Positions 8,187 to 16,302 of a stretch of DNA of 64,000 bases are shown here, one piece after another; position 1 is the stretch's first letter; the number at the start of each line of letters is the position of its first letter. The notes beneath the pieces were generated by a model that was not told the origin of the DNA, did not search any database, and saw only the letters and a list, made by a program, of their open reading frames with translations. The translations under genes were made by a program, and so were the position numbers. Source of the stretch: an uncultured bacterium (GTDB taxonomy: Bacteria > Bacteroidota > Bacteroidia > Bacteroidales > Rikenellaceae); contig CAJMNH010000006.1 in NCBI GenBank assembly GCA_905214725.1, positions 82,874-146,873 of the forward strand, written 5' to 3'.

Positions 8187-9980
8187 ATGAAAAAATATAT
8201 CGTAATTCTGATCGGCTCTTTGGCGTTATCCTCGTGTGAAGACTACCTGACGCAGGAGAACCCGAACAAAATCGAGAGCGAATACTATTTTACCGACGAG
8301 TCGTCGCTCGAAATCTATACCAACGGCTTCATCCGCAGCTTCGCCACGGCGATCAAGAGTTTCATCGACGGCGACAAGAATGCCGACACGCACTCTTGGG
8401 ACGGTCAGGCCGCTTACTTCATGGACAACTATTCGGCCGACGACGCGACCAACTGGACGACGAGCAACTGGTCGCAGCTGCGTTCGATCAACTACTATCT
8501 GGACAACATGCGCGATGCGGTGGCTTCGGACGAAATCCTCAATCATTACGAGGGCGTGGGCCGCTTCTTTCGGGCGCTGTTCTACATCAACAAGGTACAG
8601 ACCTTCGGGGCGGTTCCTTGGTACGACACGTCGATCGACGCCACCGATACGGAGGCCCTCTTCAAGGATCGGGACAACCGCGAATACGTCGCTTCGAAGA
8701 TTCTCGAAGATCTCGACTATGCCTGCACCTATTGCCTGACTTCGAGCAAATACAGGGTTCGTGCTTCGTATATCCACCGTTACGTGGCCCTTGCGCTCAA
8801 AGCGCGTTTCTGCCTCTACGAGGGGACGATGCGCAAATACCACACCGTCGATCCCTCGACCGGACAGGCGTGGACGAAGGACGAGAGTGCGTTCTATCTC
8901 GGCGAGTGCGTCAAGGCCTGCGAGGCGATCATCGGCGACGGCGTCTATAAGCTGACGGACAACGCCTCGAAGCGGCAAACGCAGTATCGGGACATGTTTA
9001 CGAACGCCGATGCCTGCGGCGTCTATACCGACGAATTCATCTGGGCGCGCGACTACGACGTCGATCTGAAAGTGACCTATGCGATCAACGATTACATGGT
9101 CAATCCGCAGCACGCCAACTACGCGTTTACCCGTCAGTTTATCGACACCTATCTGATGCTCGACGGAACGCCCTTTACGAGCAGGTATCCCGATTACGAC
9201 GACCTCGACCTGGCGGCCGAGTGCGCGGATCGGGATTACCGCCTTTCGCAGACGATCCGCACGCCGGGCTTCACGCGCGACGGCGGTACGACGCAATGGG
9301 CGCCCGACGTGAAATTCTCGAAGACGGGGTACCAGCCGATCAAGTGGCTTACCGACGACTCGTCGAAAGATACCAACGTGGCGGCCATCGCTTCGGACGT
9401 GCCGTTGATCCGGTACGCCGAGGTGTTGCTCGCCTATGCCGAAGCGAAGGCCGAGCTGGGCCAGATGTCGGAGGAGGTATGGAATCAGACGATCAAGCCG
9501 CTGCGCGAACGGGCGGGCGTCGTGAGCATCTATCCCACGGCGGCCGATCCCTACATGGTCGCCTATTTCCAGAATCAGGTGACCGATCCCTATATTTTGG
9601 AGGTGCGTCGCGAGCGGGGGATCGAATTGACGATGGAGAACAGCCGCTATCAGGACATCATCCGCTGGCATCAGGGCGAACTGTTCGCCCGTCCGTGGAA
9701 AGGCGTTTGGATTTCGGCCGTCGATACGCCGCTCGATCTCAATGCCGACGGCACGCCCGAAACGATCGTCACGGCGAATCCCAAATTGCAGTCGACGCTC
9801 AACATGCTGATGATCGACGGCGCATCCGAAGCGGGACATAAACTCTCGCAGGGAACCCGCGGCAACATCCTTCCCTCCACCGCTTTGGAACGTAAGTGGC
9901 AGGATTACAAATACGTGAGGCCGATTCCGACGACAGCCCGTCAGGAGAATCCGAATCTCACGCAGAATCCCAAATGGTAA
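8187..9980 (+). CDS. SusD/RagB-family surface lipoprotein, locus A
   Basis: A 597-residue surface lipoprotein that caps the SusC1 barrel and binds the ligand. The lipobox is LALSSC with Cys17 (SLALSSCEDYL). SusD hallmarks are the early TQENPNKIESEYYF segment, the tetratricopeptide-like helices (HRYVALALKARFCLYEGT, then RYAEVLLAYAEAKAELG) and the C-terminal RRERGIELTMENSRYQDIIRWHQ stretch, quoted in part. The gene starts 17 nt after SusC1 behind AAGGAGG, a strong ribosome-binding site for this phylum. It is closely similar to SusD2 at 16303, so SusCD pairs A and B are recent paralogues. Confidence 0.95.
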   Translation: MKKYIVILIGSLALSSCEDYLTQENPNKIESEYYFTDESSLEIYTNGFIRSFATAIKSFIDGDKNADTHSWDGQAAYFMDNYSADDATNWTTSNWSQLRSINYYLDNMRDAVASDEILNHYEGVGRFFRALFYINKVQTFGAVPWYDTSIDATDTEALFKDRDNREYVASKILEDLDYACTYCLTSSKYRVRASYIHRYVALALKARFCLYEGTMRKYHTVDPSTGQAWTKDESAFYLGECVKACEAIIGDGVYKLTDNASKRQTQYRDMFTNADACGVYTDEFIWARDYDVDLKVTYAINDYMVNPQHANYAFTRQFIDTYLMLDGTPFTSRYPDYDDLDLAAECADRDYRLSQTIRTPGFTRDGGTTQWAPDVKFSKTGYQPIKWLTDDSSKDTNVAAIASDVPLIRYAEVLLAYAEAKAELGQMSEEVWNQTIKPLRERAGVVSIYPTAADPYMVAYFQNQVTDPYILEVRRERGIELTMENSRYQDIIRWHQGELFARPWKGVWISAVDTPLDLNADGTPETIVTANPKLQSTLNMLMIDGASEAGHKLSQGTRGNILPSTALERKWQDYKYVRPIPTTARQENPNLTQNPKW

Positions 9981-10004
9981 TAACGGTTAAAAGACGAGAA
10001 AAAA

Positions 10005-11354
10005 ATGAAAATAGCGAATAAAATAGCTCTGTTCTGCTCTTCGATACTGCTTTTCGCCGTCTCCTGCGAGAAGGACGAAGGCGTTTTCACGCGGGAAAAC
10101 GATGCAATCTCCTGCGATTGCACGGAACAGTCGATTCCGCAGAACGTTCTCAGCGACGGCGAATGGATTGCCGACTGCAACGGCGTGGATTGGATCACGA
10201 TCACGCCCGAACGCGGTTCGGGAAACGGTAAGGATTACGGATTCTTCACGTTGAACATCCGGTACAATTCGGGCTCCGAACGGACGGGCACCGTCCATCT
10301 GGTGTACGACGGGCGCTCCTATCCGGTCACGGTCACGCAGGGCAAGTGCGAGTTCGCCTACGGCGCGCCCCGCGTCGAGGGTAACCTCTTTCAGAATATA
10401 GAGAATACGGCCTCGATCCGCCTTCCGTATGTATGCGCTTCGGGGAGCGAATCGGTCGAAATTTCCTGTACGATTACGGAGGTTGCGGCCGAAGGCCTCT
10501 CGGTTCCGAAGCAGACCTATTCCGGTTTTACCAAAGGTTCGGGCGAGTTGACGATTCCTATCAAGGGGGCGTCGACGCGATCGGGCGCCGTGGCCTTCGA
10601 ACTCTTCGTCGACGGCGTATCGGTCGGAAGCTGCCGCGCCAACGTGATCAGCGATCCCGACACCGTGCCCGAAGGACTTCCGGTGGGGTGGAATTTCTAT
10701 GCGCTCGGCATGACGGGAACCGGACCGCGCGGATCTCAGTACGATTACAGCTGGACGACCGACGCGATCCATCCGGCCGCCGATACCAATCCGCTCGATG
10801 CGCACAGGCTGCTGCCGACGGCAGGGAACGAAAACGCCTACCTGACGGCGAGCGGCGTGGTTTCGGACAACGGCAATTATACGTTCAATCCGGGCATCCA
10901 GATCAAGGGCCTGATGGAAAACGACTATTTCCTGTTCGTCATTCCGGTGAAGAACATCAAGGCGGAGCACAAGTTGTCGGTGGAGGCGTCGATGGGCGCC
11001 GCAGGTTCGGGCCCCGGCTATTATGCCCTTGAATATTCGGCCGACAACAAGACGTGGATGCTGGCGGAGGGCAGTACCTTGATGGAGGTTTTCGGAACAT
11101 CCGCTCAGGTGCACTACTATGTTCCCAAAGAGAATACCAGCGAGGATCGGAAGACTTACGACAAGGCGACCGACAAGGGATACCGGAACTATGTATTCCC
11201 GTTGACCGGTATGGAGACCATCTATGAAGGCAATCTCTATCTGCGTCTGCGCATCTGCATGAACCGTCGCGCCAACGGCTCCGAAAGTACGAATACGATC
11301 GCTTCGGCATGGGCCGATCTGAAAGGTTTCGAAGTGGCGTTGGTAGAAGAATAA
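10005..11354 (+). CDS. BACON-domain surface lipoprotein, locus A
   Basis: A 449-residue lipoprotein (lipobox LFAVSC, Cys21) in the SusE/F-like position directly after SusD. Residues about 35-120 form a BACON domain (WITITPERGSGNGKDYGFF, then ERTGTVHLVYDG and VTVTQG). The C-terminal half (about 220-449) is a beta sandwich with YYALEYSADNKTW, typical of discoidin-like or choice-of-anchor binding modules. No catalytic motif is seen. It probably helps present or bind the substrate at the cell surface. The gene at 18120 is a paralogue in the same position of locus B. A hairpin follows before the GDPD lipoprotein gene. Confidence 0.82.
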   Translation: MKIANKIALFCSSILLFAVSCEKDEGVFTRENDAISCDCTEQSIPQNVLSDGEWIADCNGVDWITITPERGSGNGKDYGFFTLNIRYNSGSERTGTVHLVYDGRSYPVTVTQGKCEFAYGAPRVEGNLFQNIENTASIRLPYVCASGSESVEISCTITEVAAEGLSVPKQTYSGFTKGSGELTIPIKGASTRSGAVAFELFVDGVSVGSCRANVISDPDTVPEGLPVGWNFYALGMTGTGPRGSQYDYSWTTDAIHPAADTNPLDAHRLLPTAGNENAYLTASGVVSDNGNYTFNPGIQIKGLMENDYFLFVIPVKNIKAEHKLSVEASMGAAGSGPGYYALEYSADNKTWMLAEGSTLMEVFGTSAQVHYYVPKENTSEDRKTYDKATDKGYRNYVFPLTGMETIYEGNLYLRLRICMNRRANGSESTNTIASAWADLKGFEVALVEE

Positions 11355-11366
11355 TTTGTCAACGAG

Positions 11367-11400
11367 CGGCTCCGGTTGAGGAGATCCGATGCCGGAGCCG
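11367..11400 (+). other. Intercistronic hairpin after the locus A BACON gene
   Basis: A 9-bp perfect stem (CGGCTCCGG with CCGGAGCCG) with a 16-nt loop and no T run. It sits between the BACON lipoprotein and the GDPD lipoprotein, as a similar hairpin does in locus B, and may lower expression of the distal gene. Confidence 0.5.
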
Positions 11401-11419
11401 TTCCAACATTGAAAGTGAT

Positions 11420-12301
11420 ATGAAAACAGTACAATCGATTTTATCGTTATTTATCTTGTGTACGGTTGCGTACGGTTGCACCGAACTGGAAACCCCGGAT
11501 AACTGGTACGAGACGTCGGGCGAGAGTACCGATATCTACAAAGTCGTGGCGCACCGAGGTGGTTATCAGGAGTGCGCCCGTCCCGACTGTTCGATCTCGT
11601 CGCTCAAATATGCCATTATGCTGCGTTGTTTCGCATCCGAGTGCGATATCGTGCTGACGGGGGACAATGAAGTGCTGGTGGCGCATCCCCAGAGCGGTTA
11701 TCTGGTCAACGGACTCGATCCTTACGAACATACGGTGGCCGAAATCCGTGCGGCCGGAACGCTGACCAACGGCGAGCAGATTCCGACGCTGCGCGATTTC
11801 ATCCGAGTGTTGCAGGATCCCGAACAGAATCCGCATGGAATGCGGATCTGGCTCGACGTCAAGCGTATGACCAAGAACGATAAAGAGATCGACGTGAACC
11901 GAAGCATCAACGCCTGCTATCGCGCCTGCGAGATTATCAGGGAGATGAAGGCGCAAAGTCTGTGCGAGTTCCTGATTCCGACCGGAGGGAGCATCTTCGA
12001 CGTCGTCCGCGACAAAGTCATCGACGAGTATCGGATCAATCTGGCGTGGATGACCTGTACGCACCCGGGCAATTACGGCAAGGCGTGGGCGCAGTTGTCG
12101 TATACCAAGATCTTCGGCGACAATACCACCTACGGACCGATGGATTACATCGGTGCCGGCGTGCCGCTGAGCGTCTATAACGTCGACGACGACCAGACGA
12201 TGGATGCCGTCATTCCCTATTATCCCAAATTGAAGGCGATCTTTACGAACTATCCTTCGAAACTTATTCAGAAGCTCAAGGCCAAAGGATACGCCAATTG
12301 A
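11420..12301 (+). CDS. Glycerophosphodiester phosphodiesterase-family lipoprotein
   Basis: A 293-residue GDPD-family lipoprotein (lipobox VAYGC, Cys20) with the start set at the ATG following AAAGTGAT. The HRGG signature is present (VVAHRGGYQE), as are SECDIVLTGDNEVLVAHPQSG with the metal-binding Glu, Asp and second His, and WLDVKRM in place of the usual E-x-K. The region after HRG differs from the common ENT/ENS form (it reads PDCSISSL), so substrate range may differ from the secreted GDPD at 1377. It is the last gene of locus A. It would act at the cell surface next to SusCD1 on glycerophosphodiester groups, though the exact substrate is unknown. Confidence 0.85.
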   Translation: MKTVQSILSLFILCTVAYGCTELETPDNWYETSGESTDIYKVVAHRGGYQECARPDCSISSLKYAIMLRCFASECDIVLTGDNEVLVAHPQSGYLVNGLDPYEHTVAEIRAAGTLTNGEQIPTLRDFIRVLQDPEQNPHGMRIWLDVKRMTKNDKEIDVNRSINACYRACEIIREMKAQSLCEFLIPTGGSIFDVVRDKVIDEYRINLAWMTCTHPGNYGKAWAQLSYTKIFGDNTTYGPMDYIGAGVPLSVYNVDDDQTMDAVIPYYPKLKAIFTNYPSKLIQKLKAKGYAN

Positions 12302-12403
12302 CGGCTGCCGTTCCTGCGCCGATCGGAGTTAGAATTTAACGAGCCGTTCGACTGAGCGAACCCCCTCTCTAATCTTCTTTTTTCGGGCTCCAACACCCGA
12401 CCT

Positions 12404-12447
12404 CCCCCGCAATCGACGCACTGTCGCCGGTTGCGGGGGAATTTTTT
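12404..12447 (+). terminator. Terminator closing locus A
   Basis: A 9-bp perfect outer stem (CCCCCGCAA with TTGCGGGGG) contains an inner CGAC/GTCG pair and is followed by TTTTTT. It is the duplicate of the terminator at 21925. Confidence 0.75.
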
Positions 12448-12459
12448 AGGATCGCAATG

Positions 12460-12508
12460 TTTCCGATCGGACTTGCTGCCGGTCGTTTCGTCTTGCGGCG
12501 ATCGGAAA
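12460..12508. repeat. 10-bp inverted repeats within the extra segment of copy 1
   Basis: TTTCCGATCG (12460-12469) and CGATCGGAAA (12499-12508) are perfect inverted repeats around 29 nt. They lie in the segment that copy 2 of the duplicated block lacks. This could be a hairpin or a very small insertion. Confidence 0.5.
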
Positions 12509-12598
12509 TGTGCGGGCTGACAATAACGAAAAAAGTTTTTTGTAATACTTTTCGAAGGCTTGATTGTATACTAATATGGAATTACCGACCAAGAACCT

Positions 12599-12697
12599 AT
12601 GCGGATCGAACTGCGGGCTCTTCTTTCCGGCGTAAAAAACGGAAGCCGACCGATGTTCACCTTGTGTTGCGACAGATTGTATGAAACCTTCAATTAA
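12599..12697 (+). pseudogene. Truncated ECF sigma factor remnant, locus B
   Basis: A 32-codon frame starting MRIELRALLSGVKNG, then MFTLC, matches residues 1-25 of the sigma factor at 22062 (MQIEPRALLSGVKNG) and ends at TAA after an unrelated tail (LYETFN). No sigma region 2 or 4 and no FecR gene follow; the SusC2 start is only 20 nt downstream. It reads as the stump left when the sigma/FecR pair was deleted, or when only the 5' end was duplicated. It may still be transcribed as an upstream frame in the SusC2 leader. Confidence 0.8.
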
Positions 12698-12716
12698 CCA
12701 ACATAACAAATTTATT

Positions 12717-15700
12717 ATGAGTACTTTAAACTTCATTGCGGAGCCCCGAGGGGGGGGGTACGACGGCTTGCGCTTACGCTAGCCTGCCTGCTGACCTTCT
12801 CTAGTCTCTGCGCACAGAACGTGACGCTCCGTTTCGAGCGGGCGAAACTGAAGACCGTGATGGACGAGGTCACGAAGCAGTGCGATCTGAGTTTCGCGTA
12901 CAGCCGCGAAGTGGTCGATACCGACCGGATCGTGAGTATCGACCTGAAGGATGCGCCGCTCGATGTGGCGTTGCAAACTCTTTTCCCCTCCGGCGGAGGG
13001 GTTGACTATGTCGTCAAGAACCGTAAGATTCTGCTTTCGTCCGGTAAGCGGGCCGTGCATGTCGACACCGTTGTTTCGGGACGGGTTGCGGACGACCAGA
13101 ACCGGCCTCTCGTCGGTGCGACCGTGGTGGTCGTGGGCACGACGCAGGGTACGACGACCGATCTCGACGGACGGTTTTCGCTTCGCGTCGTCTCCGACGA
13201 TCCGGTGTTGAAGATCGATTTTCTGGGTTACGAACCCCAAAAGTTACATATCTCGCCGTCGCAGACGACGCTCGACGTCAGGCTGGCGCTTTCGTCGAAG
13301 GAGATCGACGACGTGGTGGTCGTGGGCTACGGTTCGGTCAAGCGGCGCGATCTGGTCGGTGCGGTCGATCAGGTCGACAGCAAGGTCATCGAAGACCGTT
13401 CGACCGGAACGCTGGCCCGTGCGTTGCAGGGACAGCTGCCGGGCCTGAACATCACCTTTACCGACAGCAAGCCCACGCGCGGGGCTTCGGTCAATGTCCG
13501 CGGTTCGGGCTCGATCGGGGCGGGCGGTTCGACGCTCGTGCTGATCGACGGCGTCGAGGGCAGCATCAATGCGATCAATCCGCAGGATGTGGAGAGCGTC
13601 AGCGTGTTGAAGGACGCCTCGTCGGCTGCGGTCTACGGCGCCCGCGGCGCTTTCGGCGTCGTGCTGGTCACGACCAAGAGCGCCAAGAAAGGGACGCCCG
13701 TGATCAATTACAACGGTTCGGTGACAATCAACCGCCGCACGGTGACGCCCGACGTGGTGACCGACGGCCTGACATGGATCAACTGGTGGAAGGATTGCTA
13801 CAACAACTATTACAATGGTTCGAGGGCGCTGCTGAACCACGTCGATTCGACGATTCCCTATAACGAAACGATCTATCAGGAGCTGATCCGCCGTTCGCAG
13901 GATCCCACGCTGGCGCGGACGACGGCGCTCGAAGGACACGACCAGTTCGGCTGGGCCTATTACGATTCGACCGACTGGCATTCGCTCTTTTACAAGGACT
14001 ACAACTGGTCGACCGAGCACAACATTTCGATTTCGGGCGGCGGCGATCAGGCCGATTACTATATTTCGGGCCGTTTCTACGATATGGACGGCATCTACAA
14101 GGTGGGCAACGACTCGTACAAGAAGTACGACGTGCGCGCCAAGGGAACGCTCAAAGTGCGCCCGTGGCTGCGTCTGACCAACAACATGTCGGTCTCGGTG
14201 ATCGACGCCTACGAGCCCAAGCATCAGAAGAACAACTCCCAGATTCCGCGTCTGATCAACCACACGGCCATGCCGCTCTCGCCGGTCAAGAACCCCGACG
14301 GCACATGGACAGCGGCGGCCGCCAAGTCGGGCTACGCCGCCTTTTCGGAGGGAACGTCGTGGCGCACGAACGACTACGTCTACCTGCGCAACAAGTTCGA
14401 CGTGAACATCGATCTGGTGAAGGACGTGCTGACCGCTTCGGCCGACTACTCCTACAACTATACCAACCGCAAGCGCATGGACGCCCAGACGGTGATCGAA
14501 TACTCGAAAAAGCCGGGTCAGATTCTCTATGAGTCGGAGGCTGCGGGCTCCAATCTCCAAAGCGTCGAGTACCAGACGCGCTATCAGTCCGCCAACGCCT
14601 ATCTCAACTGGTCGCCCAAACTGGGCGACGACCACACGTTCAAAGCGCTGGCCGGCTGGAATATCGAAAAGCAGAAGTACGAAACGCTGACCATCAAACG
14701 CGAAGGATTCGTCACCGCCACCAAGCCGTCGTTCGGCCTGATGAACGGCACGACGACCGATCCCACCGTCGGCGGCTACATCTGGTCTTACGTAGGCGCT
14801 TTCTTCCGTCTCAACTACGGCTACAAGGGCAAGTATCTGGCCGAGGTGAGCGGCCGTTACGACGGTTCGTCGAAATTCCCGACCAATTCCAAGTGGGGGT
14901 TCTTCCCCTCGGCGTCGGTAGCATGGCGTCTGTCGGAGGAGCCGTGGATGAAATGGTCGGACAGCTGGCTCGACAACTTCAAAATCCGTTTTTCGGCCGG
15001 TTCGATGGGCAACGGCAACGTATCGCCTTATTCCTATACGTCGGAGATGACCGTGGCGACCGCTTCCGACATCGTGCTCGGCGGCAACCTGCCTTCGTAC
15101 ACGACCGTGGGCGGCACGGTTCCCGTCTCGCTGACGTGGGAGAAGTCGACGACCTACGACGTCGGGCTCGATCTCGATTTCCTGAACAACCGTCTTTCGT
15201 TCAGCGGCGACTACTACCGTCGTTATACTACCGACATGTATACGCCCAGCATCTCGCTGCCTTCGGTCTACGGAACCACTTCGCCCAAAGGCAACAACGC
15301 CGAGCTGCGGACGACGGGTTGGGAGTTGTCGCTCACGTGGCGCGATTCGTTCAAACTCGGCGGCAAACCGTTCGATTACAGCATCAAGGCGATGGTGTGG
15401 GACAACCGTTCGATCGTCACCAAGTACGAAAACGCCACCAAGTCGCTCGGTACGCTCAAAGGTTATATCGATAACGGCGGTTCTCCCTCGGATTTCTACG
15501 TCGGCATGGAGTTGGGCGAGATGTGGGGTTATACCGTAGCGGGCCTGTTCAAGGATCAGGCGGATATCGACTCTTCGGCGACCCACGATTTCACGCAGGC
15601 TTCGGACAAGGTGACGCGTCCGGGGCAGGTCAAGATCGCCGATTTGGACCATAACGGCAACATCGATCCCGGAGCCTTCACGGCCGACGATCACGGCGAC

Positions 15701-16285
15701 CTGTCGATCATCGGCAACATCAATCCCCACTACATGTTCGGCGTCAATCTGGCGGCCAACTGGAACGGTATCGGACTATCGGTCTTCCTGCAGGGCGTGA
15801 TGAAGCGCGACTGGTATCCCAGCCCCGACTCGGGTTATTTCTGGGGCAAATACGCACGTCCGTTCATGTGGGTGCTCGGCATCCACAACTATACGGACGA
15901 TATGTACAGCGAGGAGAAAAACAATTGGGATACGGCCTACTGGCCCCGTATGACGACCTATCAATCGAACAGCTCGTATGCATGGACCAAACTGCTGGAG
16001 ATTCCCAACACCCGCTACAAGCAGAACGCCGCCTATCTGCGCGTGAAAAACATCCAGATCGACTACTCCTTCCCCAAGGCGCTGTGCCAGAAAATCCGGC
16101 TGGGCGGATTGAAGATCTACCTTTCGGGCGAGAACCTCTTCACCTTCACGCCGCTGCATAAATACGCCCCCAACTTCGATCCTGAAGCGTTGGGTTACGA
16201 CACCGATTTCTCATCGACGGCGGGCGACGGATATACCTATCCGGTGCTCAAAAGCGTGACGCTGGGAGTCAACATTACATTCTAA
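12717..16285 (+). CDS. SusC/RagA-family transporter, locus B, chimeric and out of frame at a G9 tract
   Basis: Outer-membrane TonB-dependent transporter with STN domain, regulatory-like domain, TonB box (DDVVVVGYG), plug and barrel. The uninterrupted frame starts only at GTG 12821, inside the mature STN domain. Upstream in that frame the signal-peptide sequence RRLALTLACLLTFSSLCAQ is present but has no ATG, GTG or TTG after the stop at 12704. The ATG at 12717, which aligns with the SusC3 start, is one base out of frame across the G run 12750-12758. As written it would end after 21 residues. Ten G would restore a normal signal peptide. The first 165 residues resemble SusC3 at 23583, and the plug and barrel resemble SusC1 at 4576. 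This is either an OFF-phase contingency gene or a homopolymer sequencing error. Confidence 0.85.
12750..12758 (+). repeat. G9 homopolymer at the SusC2 5' end
   Basis: Nine consecutive G lie 33 bases after the ATG at 12717. At this length the ATG is out of frame with the rest of SusC2. One added G, or two lost, restores one frame from the ATG to 16285. SusC3 at the equivalent place has GGGGAGGGG, which is interrupted. Confidence 0.9.
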
Positions 16286-16302
16286 TCAGGGAGGAAGAAC
16301 AT

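Larger units (their letters stand above)
12338..12675 (+). repeat. Duplicated block, copy 1 (nuclease tail, terminator, leader, sigma start)
   Basis: This block matches 21859-22138. It starts with the last codons of the S1/P1 nuclease (Asn-Glu-Pro-Phe-Asp-stop here, Asn-Glu-Leu-Phe-Asp-stop there). It continues through the same terminator and the upstream region containing TGTAATACTTTT, and ends about 25 codons into the sigma gene. Copy 1 carries roughly 58 extra nucleotides around 12450-12508. The nuclease codons are out of context here, so the block was probably copied from the 21.9-kb site. Confidence 0.85.

Noticed and set aside
12446..12736. A 96-codon minus-strand frame over the locus B leader
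   Set aside because: It is antisense to a duplicated regulatory block and sigma stump; a matching frame at the 21.9-kb copy is fused to an unrelated antisense frame, so it is not conserved as a protein.
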